Shown in pieces: positions 1-5,930 of a DNA stretch of 6,796 nt. Both the position numbers and the translations under genes were made by a program. Every line of letters begins with the position of its first letter. Within the stretch, counting starts at the first letter, position 1. This stretch comes from CAZJOD01 sp964547525. GTDB lineage: Bacteria > Bacillota > Clostridia > JAAYHZ01. The notes under the pieces are model-generated. The model saw only the letters and a list, made by a program, of their open reading frames with translations, searched no databases and had not been told where the DNA came from. The stretch spans positions 1-6,796 of the forward strand of contig CAZJOD010000184.1 of NCBI GenBank assembly GCA_964547525.1, in the 5' to 3' direction.

Positions 1-101
1 AATTGAGGTTTATACAGGAGCAAAATAGATAATCAGGTAAAAAACCACTATTACAAGCATTTAGAAAGCATTTCAAGACATAAAAAAAGAGAGGAAATTT
101 G

Positions 102-177
102 CCTATACGAGAGCGTTTTTTAGAATATTTTGCTTGTTGTGATCGGGTATATTGTGATTTGGGGCGGGGTGTGTGGG
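102..177. repeat. Dispersed intergenic repeat, copy A
   Basis: This is the first of three copies of an intergenic repeat, all in the same orientation. The 27-base block at 104-130, beginning TATACGAGAGCG and continuing through a T6 run, is identical to 1027-1053 and 3995-4021. Similarity to copy B continues through a GCTTG(T/C)TGT segment and a CGGGTATATTG segment to a G-rich end at 161-177. To the left, copy A lacks the TGTAGCAACCCATACAGG block found in B and C, so it is either truncated or a diverged subtype. Read on the minus strand, one frame stays open through copies A and B and gives the peptide KYSKKRSRI in all three copies. That could be a decayed coding sequence or simply a product of DNA-level repetition. 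No function is assigned. Confidence 0.75.
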
Positions 178-198
178 AAAAAATCTTTGTACCCGATC
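141..198. repeat. Inverted repeat GATCGGGTA / TACCCGATC
   Basis: GATCGGGTA at 141-149 is perfectly complementary to TACCCGATC at 190-198, with a 40-base spacer. The left arm lies inside repeat copy A and the right arm lies outside it. A related segment, GCTGTAACCGGGTA, occurs at 252-265 and again at 1059-1072 inside copy B. The rest of 1-322 is AT-rich and holds no gene with a start codon and ribosome binding site. Confidence 0.4.
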
Positions 199-301
199 TA
201 TATTCAAAAAAAATGATTCGATATTTAGAAAGAATGCTAATTTGATACACTGCTGTAACCGGGTAAAATATTTAAGATGCTAATGCTTTTATGTAGATTT
301 T

Positions 302-333
302 AAATGCGGAATTACTACATTATCACCGCATTT
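302..333. other. Hairpin overlapping the end of the Xre gene
   Basis: AAATGCGG at 302-309 pairs with CCGCATTT at 326-333 around a 16-base loop. The last codons and the TGA stop of the Xre gene lie in one arm and the loop. It could terminate transcription or stabilise the end of a transcript. The minus-strand side is followed by A-rich rather than U-rich sequence, so it is not a classic terminator for the Xre gene. The plus-strand side is followed by TTTATTT but has no upstream gene to serve. Confidence 0.3.
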
Positions 334-724
334 TATTTAGGCCTGTTTTCTTATGAATCAGTTTTTCTATTAAAACAATGCCTTGAACATTATTACCATC
401 ACCGATACTGTGACTTTGTATATCTTTTACTATCCAACCGTCTTCTAAATAATTATTTACAACATCGAAGCTTTCCTGCCACATTCCTTGAATGTTCAGC
501 AGTTTCTGAATTTTACAAACTTCAGTTATTCCAAGAAGGCCTTCAATAGAAGTTTCAAAGTAACTAGCTATTTGAGGTAGAATTGTTATATCAGGATATG
601 TTGAAACGTTTTCCCACCTACTTACTGCTTGTGGAGATACTCCTAAAATTTCGGCAATCTGTTCTTGTGTTAATTGTTTTTCCTTCCTTAAAGTTCTAAA
701 AATTTCACCAAATTCATTAACCAT
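323..724 (-). CDS. Xre-family helix-turn-helix transcriptional regulator
   Basis: This is a predicted cytoplasmic DNA-binding regulator of 133 residues. Residues about 6-60 form a Cro/C1-type helix-turn-helix: FRTLRKEKQLTQEQIAEIL, then the recognition helix SPQAVSRWEN, then YPDITILPQIASYF, ending in the usual GLLGI. Residues about 75-122 (VVNNYLEDGWIVKDIQS followed by GIVLIEKLI) have the strand-helix look of small DUF4177-like domains; this is inference. The start is the ATG at 724 because a GGAGG lies at 730-734 with 5-base spacing. A TTG at 736 in the same frame overlaps that ribosome binding site and is unlikely. The gene stands alone on its strand, with no neighbour in the same direction nearby. 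Its target is unknown; autoregulation is common in the family. Confidence is high for the family and low for the role. Confidence 0.93.
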   Translation of the reverse strand: MVNEFGEIFRTLRKEKQLTQEQIAEILGVSPQAVSRWENVSTYPDITILPQIASYFETSIEGLLGITEVCKIQKLLNIQGMWQESFDVVNNYLEDGWIVKDIQSHSIGDGNNVQGIVLIEKLIHKKTGLNKMR

Positions 725-974
725 AACAGCCTCCAATGATTTATTTATATAGTTAAAGTAACATATTTTTTAATCAATTAAAATATTAAATTGTGAGAAA
801 TGAACTCAATTAAAGTGAAAAAAGCTCATATTATGTTAGAATAACACAGTATATTTATTTATAACCCGATTCCTAATGTATCTGATAAAATAATTCTTTT
901 CAATAACCGGTATTTATTTTTACATTTTACCATGTGCCTTGATAAGATGGCAACCTTAATTTTTACACGCTCCA
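725..974. other. AT-rich intergenic region, no gene recognised
   Basis: This stretch lies upstream of the Xre gene on the minus strand. A TTGATT at 772-777 (minus) could be a -35 box, but no -10 box lies at a good distance, so I do not call a promoter. On the minus strand a frame without an obvious start runs from repeat copy B down to about 862 and contains GGLERVKIKVAILSRHMVK. The short stretch LERVK resembles the extreme C-terminus of RlmD-like methyltransferases. This is too little to call a gene. Confidence 0.4.
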
Positions 975-1100
975 ATCCTCCCCAGCTTCTGTACCAGTAT
1001 TGTAGCAACCCATACAGGGTCATCCTTATACGAGAGCGTTTTTTAGAATATTTTGCTTGCTGTAACCGGGTATATTGGGATTTATGGCGGGTGTGGTGTG
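975..1100. repeat. Dispersed intergenic repeat, copy B
   Basis: This is the fullest copy of the family. From TGTAGCAACCCATACAGG at 1001 to 1053 it matches copy C (3969-4021) at 51 of 53 positions. To the left both copies have a CCCA(G/C)CTTCTGTA segment, but B carries an extra 11 bases (CCAGTATTGTA) that end in a repeat of GTA. To the right it matches copy A through GTAACCGGGTATATTGG and ends in a G-rich GGCGGGTGTGGTGTG. Several A/B differences in the minus-strand frame that gives KSQYTR and KYSKKRSRI fall at synonymous third positions. That weakly supports a coding origin. It lies between the Xre and sigma genes. Confidence 0.8.
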
Positions 1101-1252
1101 TAAAAAGTTAAGAATAATCATATATTCAATAACTGAAAATTTCTTAATAACCATAAATATCGTAGATTCAAAGGTTTTCAGAGTACAGTTGTTAGATTGT
1201 TGCTCACCTATTAGTTTATTTAATATAATAATTAATAATATTTTATCTAGAA

Positions 1253-1278
1253 TGAACCTTTTAATATAAAATTCCGTC
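1253..1278 (+). promoter_or_regulatory. ECF-sigma-type promoter, probably autoregulatory
   Basis: TGAACC at 1253-1258, followed by TTTT, is separated by exactly 16 bases from CGTC at 1275-1278 (then TT). The GAAC -35 with N16 and a CGTC -10 is the form recognised by many Firmicutes ECF sigma factors such as the B. subtilis SigM and SigX group. The predicted start is near 1285, about 43 bases before the sigma gene's ATG. The simplest inference is that the sigma factor transcribes its own gene from here. No second good match was seen elsewhere in the window. Confidence 0.65.
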
Positions 1279-1327
1279 TTGTATGGTGAAGCCGGTTTCA
1301 AGTAAGTAAAAGAATGGAGGTGATGGT

Positions 1328-2614
1328 ATGGATAAGAAAAAAGAGTTTGAAACATTGCTAAGTACATGTATAAACATGCTTGAGCGCTTGGTGTTTTATA
1401 AGGTAAATAATAAAGCTGATGGAGAGGATGCTCTACAAGCAATATATTTCACAGCTTTTTTAAAGTTTGACACTCTTAGCGATAAAGAAAAATTTAAGGC
1501 TTGGATAATTGCTATCGCTCGAAACAAAATTAATGACTTTTATAGAGTCAAAGCTAAAACACTTGAGTTACCACTTGATGAAAACATCCACTATGAAACC
1601 ACGTATTCACGGATGGGCGTGACCGTGAACGAAGTTGTTAATGAAACCTTGTTGAACCTTAATGATAAAGAAAAACAAATTTTATATCTTTATTATATTA
1701 GGCAAAAGCCACAAAACGAAATTGCAAAAGCACTTAGTATACCGCTAGGTACAGTGAAAAGCCGTCTACATACAGCAAAGCAAAGTTTCAGAGAAAAGTA
1801 TCCATATAACCCTATATCGAAAGGAGAAAAAGATATGAGCAAATTTCCAAATATAATGCCAGATGTTAAGGTTGTCAAGATTGATAAGCCAACATTTAAT
1901 GTTGTCTGGGAAGAAGCAGCAGGTTGGTTTATAACCCCAAAACTAGGAGAAAAGATATCATGGGCAATGTATGATTATCCTCAGAAAACGTGTAGTGAAA
2001 CAGTTGACCTTGCAGTAGTTGGTAAAGCAGTGGTGCATGGAATTGAAGGTGTTGAAATTGTTGCAGTAGAAAACAATCCAAAAGAATTTAATATAATTGA
2101 TTCAACAGTAAAAGCAGACCGCACCTTTGTTATGCAGCTTACCGAAACATATAGCCGTATTCTGCTTGAATCACATTATGTAGGTGAAGTTAAACACACT
2201 TCTACCTTTTTTGATGAAGAATTTCTTAAAAACTGGGGTTATGGTGAAGATAATTGTGGGAATGAAACACATATCAAACCAAAAGGCTTAATTACTATTG
2301 ACGGCAACAATTTAACTTGTAAAGAAAAAAACGTGCTTGACATTGTCGGCCGCTATGATGTTAAAATTGGCAATAAAACTTATGATACAGTTCTTATAGT
2401 TGATATTCAAAGCTATAACGGTGGTATAATAAGTGAAACCTATCTTGATAGAAATGGCAAGACAGTTTATTGGCGCAGATTCAATAAGGATGAATGGGCT
2501 TTCAATCGATACCAACAAAAATGGAGTGAAAAATTACCTCAAAACAAAAGACTCTGTGTTAATGGCGAAACCTATGTCCACTGGTATGATTGTATAACAG
2601 ATTATGTTTTGTAA
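1328..2614 (+). CDS. ECF sigma-70 factor with large C-terminal extension
   Basis: This is an RNA polymerase sigma factor of 428 residues. Sigma region 2 spans about residues 8-73 and includes DGEDALQAIYFTAFLKFDTL and FKAWIIAIARNKINDFYR. Sigma region 4 spans about 107-158: LNDKEKQILYLYYIRQK, NEIAKALSIPLGTVKSRL. That is a complete ECF sigma of about 160 residues. The remaining 260 residues show no membrane segment or signal peptide and include FITPKLGEKISWAMYD, GYGEDNCGNETH, LDRNGKTVYWRRFN and YVHWYDCITDYVL. I do not recognise a named domain; by analogy with ECF41-type factors with C-terminal domains it may sense or modulate activity. The ATG at 1328 follows a GGAGGTGAT at 1316-1324. No anti-sigma gene with membrane segments is adjacent, which fits control by the extension. 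An internal start at 1835 is described separately. The sigma assignment is secure; the extension's role is inference. Confidence 0.93.
   Translation: MDKKKEFETLLSTCINMLERLVFYKVNNKADGEDALQAIYFTAFLKFDTLSDKEKFKAWIIAIARNKINDFYRVKAKTLELPLDENIHYETTYSRMGVTVNEVVNETLLNLNDKEKQILYLYYIRQKPQNEIAKALSIPLGTVKSRLHTAKQSFREKYPYNPISKGEKDMSKFPNIMPDVKVVKIDKPTFNVVWEEAAGWFITPKLGEKISWAMYDYPQKTCSETVDLAVVGKAVVHGIEGVEIVAVENNPKEFNIIDSTVKADRTFVMQLTETYSRILLESHYVGEVKHTSTFFDEEFLKNWGYGEDNCGNETHIKPKGLITIDGNNLTCKEKNVLDIVGRYDVKIGNKTYDTVLIVDIQSYNGGIISETYLDRNGKTVYWRRFNKDEWAFNRYQQKWSEKLPQNKRLCVNGETYVHWYDCITDYVL
1820..1837 (+). promoter_or_regulatory. Internal Shine-Dalgarno and in-frame ATG in the sigma gene
   Basis: AAAGGAG at 1820-1826 is followed, after 8 bases, by an in-frame ATG at 1835-1837 (residue 170). 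It sits exactly at the junction between the sigma domains and the C-terminal extension. The ribosome binding site is read through as the linker SKGEKDM. Translation from here would give a separate 259-residue protein made only of the extension. It may still be used, or it may be a fossil of an ancestral two-gene operon. Confidence 0.55.
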
Positions 2615-2698
2615 AAAGACGGCACTAAAGGTTTCATCCTTTGGTGCAATCATTTTCAACTTCCGTTCCGGTGGTGTTGCTATAAAATTATTGGCCAT
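2534..2698 (-). pseudogene. Possible 5' fragment of a lost gene, MANNFIATPPERK start
   Basis: From the ATG at 2698 a minus-strand frame reads MANNFIATPPERKLKMIAP and then KDETFSAVF, a plausible protein beginning with charged, non-random composition. Beyond about 2618 the frame simply reads the sigma gene backwards and ends at 2534, so only the first 28 or so codons look genuine. The ATG lies 4 bases after the stop of another short minus-strand frame, the spacing of neighbouring genes in an operon. The patch is visibly richer in G+C than its surroundings. I read it as a remnant of foreign DNA cut off at the sigma gene; the family is not recognised. Confidence 0.3.
2622..2647 (+). terminator. 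Possible terminator hairpin after the sigma gene
   Basis: GCACTAAAGG at 2622-2631 pairs with CCTTTGGTGC at 2638-2647 (ten pairs, one of them G-T) around the six-base loop TTTCAT. It starts 8 bases after the sigma gene's stop codon, a natural place for a terminator. What follows is AATCATTTTC, not a clean T run, so termination may be weak. A second GCACTAAAG occurs at 2731-2739 without a partner arm. Confidence 0.45.
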
Positions 2699-2702
2699 CG
2701 CC

Positions 2703-2810
2703 TCAGATCGTACCCTTGACCTTGCCATCCTGCACTAAAGTCTCAGCGGACGAGATGAACTTAAGGATTGACGACATGAGCACGTTCCTTCGAGAGCAAC
2801 CCACCTTCAT
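2703..2810 (-). pseudogene. Possible C-terminal gene remnant ending FISSAETLVQDGKVKGTI
   Basis: This 35-codon minus-strand frame starts at an ATG (2810) with no ribosome binding site and ends in a stop at 2703. Its last part, ILKFISSAETLVQDGK then VKGTI, looks like the C-terminus of a real protein: balanced composition, hydrophobic periodicity and G+C-rich third positions. The next frame's ATG follows after 4 bases. Together the two fragments look like a joint between two consecutive genes of a lost operon, perhaps from a mobile element. I cannot name either gene. A stop lies in frame just upstream, so it is not an intact gene's end. Confidence 0.3.
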
Positions 2811-3068
2811 AACCGAATATGATTAGGTGCCTTGTTTATAGTGTTATGCAAAAATATCTCAAAGTTCAGCAGCATGAATACTATTTCGTGTTTTTGAATT
2901 ATAAGTGAAATATAAACAATATATATATATATAAGTTACAGGTATTACTCCAGTGTAATACTTGTTTTTTATGTTACTTTAGTTAGTATGAAGATCTATG
3001 AAGCTTTTATGGATTAGATTCAATTCATTTTTTATTTGACAGTGTAGAAACTCAGCTCCCCCTTATGC
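2811..3068. other. AT-rich intergenic region with terminator and (AT)n run
   Basis: This stretch contains an alternating AT run at about 2919-2934, the terminator described separately, and AT-rich sequence. No gene with a start codon and ribosome binding site was found on either strand. Confidence 0.5.
2940..2970 (+). terminator. Rho-independent terminator
   Basis: GTATTAC at 2942-2948 pairs perfectly with GTAATAC at 2955-2961 around a six-base loop, extended by a G-T and an A-T pair. It is followed by TTG and then a T6 run at 2965-2970. It acts on plus-strand transcripts, so it is either a second stop for the sigma gene 330 bases upstream or a leftover from a gene lost in between. Confidence 0.65.
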
Positions 3069-3647
3069 TTATTGGTTGCAATCATTGATATATCCGCAAA
3101 CAATTTTATATACAATATCTGATAATTCGTTCATCATATTTTTCGTTATTTCCTTTGGCTTATCTTCGGGAGAGTTAAACCAATAATTACTGTCCGTTAG
3201 TTTTCTTAGCCATTCTTCTACATTTGTTTCACTTATATCATTTACACTAACTGGAACTGCCATTTTTAAAGCGGGCAAAACTTCGCTAATCCACCATTCT
3301 TCTTTACATTGCTCTTGGTTAAAACGCTTCCAATCGTCCCTGTTTATATAATTAAAATGCCTGTCATAAGCAGCATCAGTGATGTTGTGGATGATATATC
3401 CCAATAAAAAATCCTCATTTATCTTACCTGTGTTTTGACGATAAAATATATTGTTGTTTTCATACCACTCATCTATATCCTTTGACCTTAAATGTGCAGG
3501 ATAGCGAATTTCTGACGATACAGAGCCAAAAGCGTTTACGCTGTCGGGATATAGACAGCCCAAATAATATTGCGGCAAATCCCTAATTTTCTTATATTTA
3601 TCTTTAATATATTTACCTACATACAAATGCATTAATATTGTAGCCAT
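3069..3647 (-). CDS. Zinc-dependent phospholipase C-like family protein
   Basis: This 192-residue protein resembles the zinc-dependent phospholipase C / S1-P1 nuclease-like helical family. The spaced metal-ligand pattern is visible: MH at 6-7 near the N-terminus, YLGCLYPDS with D35, PAHLR with H52, then FLLGYIIHNITDAAYDRHF with H87, D91 and H97. In family members such residues bind zinc and hydrolyse phosphodiesters. The substrate cannot be told here, and many bacterial relatives are uncharacterised. There is no signal peptide, so it is probably cytoplasmic. The start is the ATG at 3647, which has AGGAGA at 3654-3659 with 6-base spacing. A TTG at 3665 in the same frame would place that ribosome binding site inside the gene. 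It is intact and stands alone. The family call is good; the activity is inference. Confidence 0.85.
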   Translation of the reverse strand: MATILMHLYVGKYIKDKYKKIRDLPQYYLGCLYPDSVNAFGSVSSEIRYPAHLRSKDIDEWYENNNIFYRQNTGKINEDFLLGYIIHNITDAAYDRHFNYINRDDWKRFNQEQCKEEWWISEVLPALKMAVPVSVNDISETNVEEWLRKLTDSNYWFNSPEDKPKEITKNMMNELSDIVYKIVCGYINDCNQ

Positions 3648-3784
3648 AAAATTTCTCCTGTCCAAATATGGATTTCCTGCAGTTGCATAATTTATAAATA
3701 TACTGTAGCAGTTTTGGTAATGAAAATGCTTGTTTTGTGCGGTATTCGATTTAAGGGTGACGAGTTAATAATTCATGTTCTCCT

Positions 3785-3894
3785 TTATTGGCATATAAAT
3801 CCCACGCACTCCACATACTCCGTCCACGGAAACATATCAACCCATCTGTTTTAAATATGTGTACAAGGTCATACTTCCGATTATTACCTTTATT
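3785..3894 (-). pseudogene. Frameshifted 3' tail of an RlmD/TrmA-type RNA methyltransferase
   Basis: On the minus strand, 3785-3844 reads WVDMFPWTEYVECVGFICQ and then a stop. VDMFPxTxHVExV is the C-terminal signature of the RlmC/RlmD/TrmA uracil-C5 RNA methyltransferases. In the next frame, 3844-3894 reads NRKYDLVHIFKTD, which joins smoothly onto it if one base is missing near 3842-3847. Only about 35 residues remain of a protein normally near 400-450. The methyltransferase and iron-sulfur parts are absent, so it cannot act. The stop is followed by an AGGAG and a three-codon ATG frame, then the phospholipase-like gene. The 3' end of this gene type (rum) is a known integration site for mobile elements in streptococci, so this may be an attachment-site scar. 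Confidence 0.55.
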
Positions 3895-3954
3895 TTACTC
3901 TATTACTTTCATATATTCAATATTAAAAACAATAATATCCATAATTATATATAC

Positions 3955-4067
3955 CCCACCCCACCTTCTGTAGCAACCCATACAGGATCATCCCTATACG
4001 AGAGCGTTTTTTAGAATATTTGGATTGCAACAACCTACTACATTGGAATTTTGCCGGGTGTGTGAAA
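3955..4067. repeat. Dispersed intergenic repeat, copy C
   Basis: This is the third copy, just downstream of the decayed gene at 4087-4855. It shares CTTCTGTA, TGTAGCAACCCATACAGG and the identical 27-base core at 3995-4021. It then diverges from A and B (GGATTGCAACAACC) before regaining an ATTGG-ATTT segment and a CGGGTGTGTG end near 4064. A C-rich left end (CCCCACCCCACC, 3955-3965) roughly mirrors the G-rich right ends of A and B, a hint of terminal inverted repeats as in a miniature transposable element. No target-site duplication could be defined by eye. Confidence 0.75.
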
Positions 4068-4086
4068 ATTAAGTTCGTTGTTCTCG

Positions 4087-4855
4087 TTATAATTCAGCAT
4101 TGCACAGTGTTATAATGGCTGGAAAATATAAATCACACATTTTACTTACCTCTTTTCTCCAAGATGGCTCTATTGCCCATAGATATGTGTGCTTCTTTAA
4201 ATAGATTTCCGGTGTAGCTTCAATAATGTCATCCTTGAAAATCCAATCCTTTAAGGCCTGATCAACATAGCATTCTTTTTGCACGTTTTGTAAACCTCTC
4301 ATCCACCATGCAAAATCAATCGGATTATCTTTAAACTCATCAATGCTTTTAACTTCATCCGATCATGCCAGTTAATATTAAACGGTCCTACCAAGTGTCC
4401 GCAGTTTATGTAAATACAGCCAACGTGATAAGCTTTCATTATATTTTTACAATGGTTATATGACTTTTCGAACATTAAAAGATTTTCAGCACTTCGCCAC
4501 GAGGATGTTCGGTTCAATAGACTTAAATGATTTCCTGCCGGAAATGACGTGTTTTTTATATAATATCTGACTTTTTGTCCCTTAAAAGAACATTCATTAG
4601 TAAAATCGTTAATATCATTATGTTTCAATGCACATCTGAACGCGGAAAGGGCAATATTAATTTGCTCTTGAATGTGAGGTGTATTTTCATCGCACCCTAA
4701 ACTAAGCATTAACTCCGCTATGATTGCTTTAATACCCCCACGTCCATGTTCATCCATCTGTTTTCCGCCATGTTTTATATATCGCGCATGACCCTGTACT
4801 TTATATTTGCACTTGCGTTTTCTAGCAAAAAATCTATAATTTGGTCTTTATTTAT
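4087..4855 (-). pseudogene. Decayed gene of unknown function, about 250 codons
   Basis: Several open pieces read as one protein. GGAGG at 4863-4867 is followed after 7 bases by ATA at 4853-4855 where ATG is expected, then NKDQIIDFLLENASANIK and YRVMRDI to a stop at 4775-4777. The next piece, in another frame, runs from an ATG at 4757 (MDEHGRGGIKAIIAELMLSL) to a stop at 4299. A last piece, 4302-4087 (MRGLQNVQKE to TLCNAEL), continues it. Near 4357-4362 the frame NINWHD jumps to DEVKSIDEFKDNPIDFAWW; one missing G in CGGATGAAG explains it. The start, the early stop and at least two frame breaks make it non-functional. The helical N-terminus recalls HEAT-like or prenyltransferase-like all-alpha proteins, but I do not recognise the family. 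Many cysteines, histidines and tryptophans remain. No partner gene is adjacent. Confidence 0.75.
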
Positions 4856-4899
4856 TTTATAACCTCCGTTAGTTTAAAAGACGTAATTATATTTTTATA

Positions 4900-4925
4900 T
4901 CAGCATTTAAGAGTGAAATTGCTGA
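4900..4925. other. Hairpin upstream of the decayed gene
   Basis: TCAGCA at 4900-4905 pairs with TGCTGA at 4920-4925, and the inner TTT/AAA extends the stem with one bulge. It sits about 45 bases upstream of the decayed gene's start, in its probable leader. It might have been a leader structure or an operator; nothing else supports either. Confidence 0.25.
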
Positions 4926-5017
4926 CATTGTCGTCCAGTGACTCTTTATATTAACTTAGAGAATATCCTTCAGTCCTATATGTTGAGCAGTTCATTCAAT
5001 ATCGTAATAATAATACT

Positions 5018-5045
5018 TTTGTATCTCACCAACACCTGTTGTCAA
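5018..5045 (-). promoter_or_regulatory. Candidate sigmaA promoter for the decayed gene
   Basis: On the minus strand, a consensus -35 TTGACA (5045-5040) is followed after 16 bases by TACAAA (5023-5018), a modest -10. It points towards the decayed gene at 4855, leaving a leader of about 155 bases. The spacing is one base short of ideal. Confidence 0.35.
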
Positions 5046-5079
5046 CTCGACGCAATTAAAATTGCATTTTTCCAATGTT

Positions 5080-5169
5080 TTGGTGTCAGACACATTTTAC
5101 AACGGCGGAGCCCGTAACCCGCTTAAACACTGGCTTTTTCTTTATCTCGTTGTTTTTGGTGTCAGACAC
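5080..5169. repeat. Pair of GTGTCAGACAC palindromes enclosing 62 bases
   Basis: TTGGTGTCAGACAC occurs at 5080-5093 and 5156-5169. The inner GTGTCAGACAC is a perfect palindrome around a central A, so the two sites are both direct and inverted repeats. The 62 bases between them are partly G+C-rich (CGGCGGAGCCCGTAACCCGC) and unlike the AT-rich flanks. Such paired short palindromes recall REP-like or miniature elements moved by Y1 (IS200-type) transposases. No transposase is present here, so this is inference. Confidence 0.45.
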
Positions 5170-5459
5170 TGGTGGTGTTTTTTTGGTGATATACTACGCC
5201 GGTACCTATTTTTCGTATCACATAAAATAAGTATATCATATTAGTGGTATACTTTTATAATATCATTGGTATGATTTTTGGTATACTACGAACGTAGCGT
5301 ATCCAACCATAACCTACCATATTTTACATTTGACTATTGGTAAGCTTGTTAGGGGGTTTACTTTTTTACGCTTTTTAAGGCTTATACCTCTTGTTTCTTT
5401 TAAATTTTTTTCCAGTTGGGTCTTGACATATTACCGCTGGACTTTTCATGACTAAATAA
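5170..5459. other. Intergenic region with recurring GGTATAC motifs
   Basis: Related words recur: GGTGATATACTACG at about 5185, GGTATACTT at 5247, GGTATGAT near 5267, and GGTATACTACG at about 5280. The last continues into CTACG-AA-CGTAG at 5286-5297, an inverted repeat with outer ATA/TAT pairing. GTGATA (5186-5191) also pairs with TATCAC (5216-5221). On the minus strand just past the nuclease gene, a 24-codon frame (MKSPAVICQDPTGKKFKRNK then RYKP) from about 5449 has no ribosome binding site and is at best a remnant. No intact gene or convincing terminator for the nuclease gene was found. Confidence 0.35.
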
Positions 5460-5930
5460 TCACGTCAAATTCTGTTCAATTTCTAATAACTCTTGTTCTT
5501 TCTCAAGTTCCTGTATCAGTTCTTCTTCTGATGGCATATATAACTTATATTTCGAAGCAAAAATCTGATTATTGCCGTCTGGTAATGTGTATTTAACAAC
5601 CGACTCGCTTTTATCTGCACAAAGGATAATACCGATAGGTAGATTGTCGCCCTCATTCATAAGCTCTCTTGTAAAGTAATTGACATACATCTGCATTTGT
5701 CCAATGTCCTGGTGTTTTAGCTTGCCAACTTTTAAATCAATGATGACAAAGCACTTAAGGATATAATTATAAAAAACTAAGTCAATAAAATAATGCTCCC
5801 CATCAAATGTAATTCTCTTCTGTCTTGAAACAAAGGAAAATCCTCTTCCTAATTCGAGAAGAAACTTCTGTAAATGGTCAATTAATCCTTGTTCTATATC
5901 TTTTTCATAGAGATTCGGCGGTCTGCTCAA
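5460..5930 (-). CDS. YhcG/DUF1016-type nuclease, C-terminal (PDDEXK) half
   Basis: This is the nuclease half of a YhcG-type protein. Family members are single proteins of about 340 residues with an N-terminal DUF1016 domain and a C-terminal PD-(D/E)XK nuclease domain, often near restriction or defence genes. Here NLYEKDIEQGLIDHLQKFLL opens the domain at residue 6. The catalytic pattern is intact: FIDLVFYN with D50, IIDLKVGK with D65 and K67, and the following GQMQMYVNYF. It ends in an acidic coiled-coil-like tail (EEELIQELEKEQELLEIEQ). Its frame opens at 5930 only at a TTG with no ribosome binding site, inside the upstream half. It is therefore a frameshifted continuation, not an independent gene. 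The frame break lies near 5919-5934, and an extra A at 5922 would explain it. Alternatives are a sequencing error or an inefficient +1 shift. Confidence 0.85.
   Translation of the reverse strand: MSRPPNLYEKDIEQGLIDHLQKFLLELGRGFSFVSRQKRITFDGEHYFIDLVFYNYILKCFVIIDLKVGKLKHQDIGQMQMYVNYFTRELMNEGDNLPIGIILCADKSESVVKYTLPDGNNQIFASKYKLYMPSEEELIQELEKEQELLEIEQNLT

Noticed and set aside
304..549. 81-codon plus-strand open frame
   Set aside because: It is antisense to the Xre gene, has no ribosome binding site, and its composition follows the opposite strand.
1075..1269. 64-codon plus-strand open frame upstream of the sigma gene
   Set aside because: It begins in repeat copy B, has no Shine-Dalgarno sequence, and runs through the ECF promoter.
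1026..1442. 138-codon minus-strand open frame
   Set aside because: It overlaps the start of the sigma gene and repeat copy B, lacks a ribosome binding site, and has no recognisable domain.
1693..1878. 61-codon minus-strand open frame
   Set aside because: It lies wholly antisense within the sigma gene.
2919..2934. Alternating AT run as a functional site
   Set aside because: It is a short simple-sequence run in AT-rich DNA with nothing attached to it.
3788..3973. 61-codon plus-strand open frame
   Set aside because: It is antisense to the methyltransferase tail and enters repeat copy C; no ribosome binding site.
1..4067. CRISPR or integron cassette array based on the repeat copies
   Set aside because: Three copies are spaced by about 0.9 and 3 kb with whole genes between them. 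No regular spacers are seen, the gene orientations are mixed, and no attC-type GTTRRRY/RYYYAAC pairs are visible.
5062..5244. 60-codon plus-strand open frame
   Set aside because: It reads through the paired palindromes, has no ribosome binding site, and its hydrophobic content comes from T-rich DNA.
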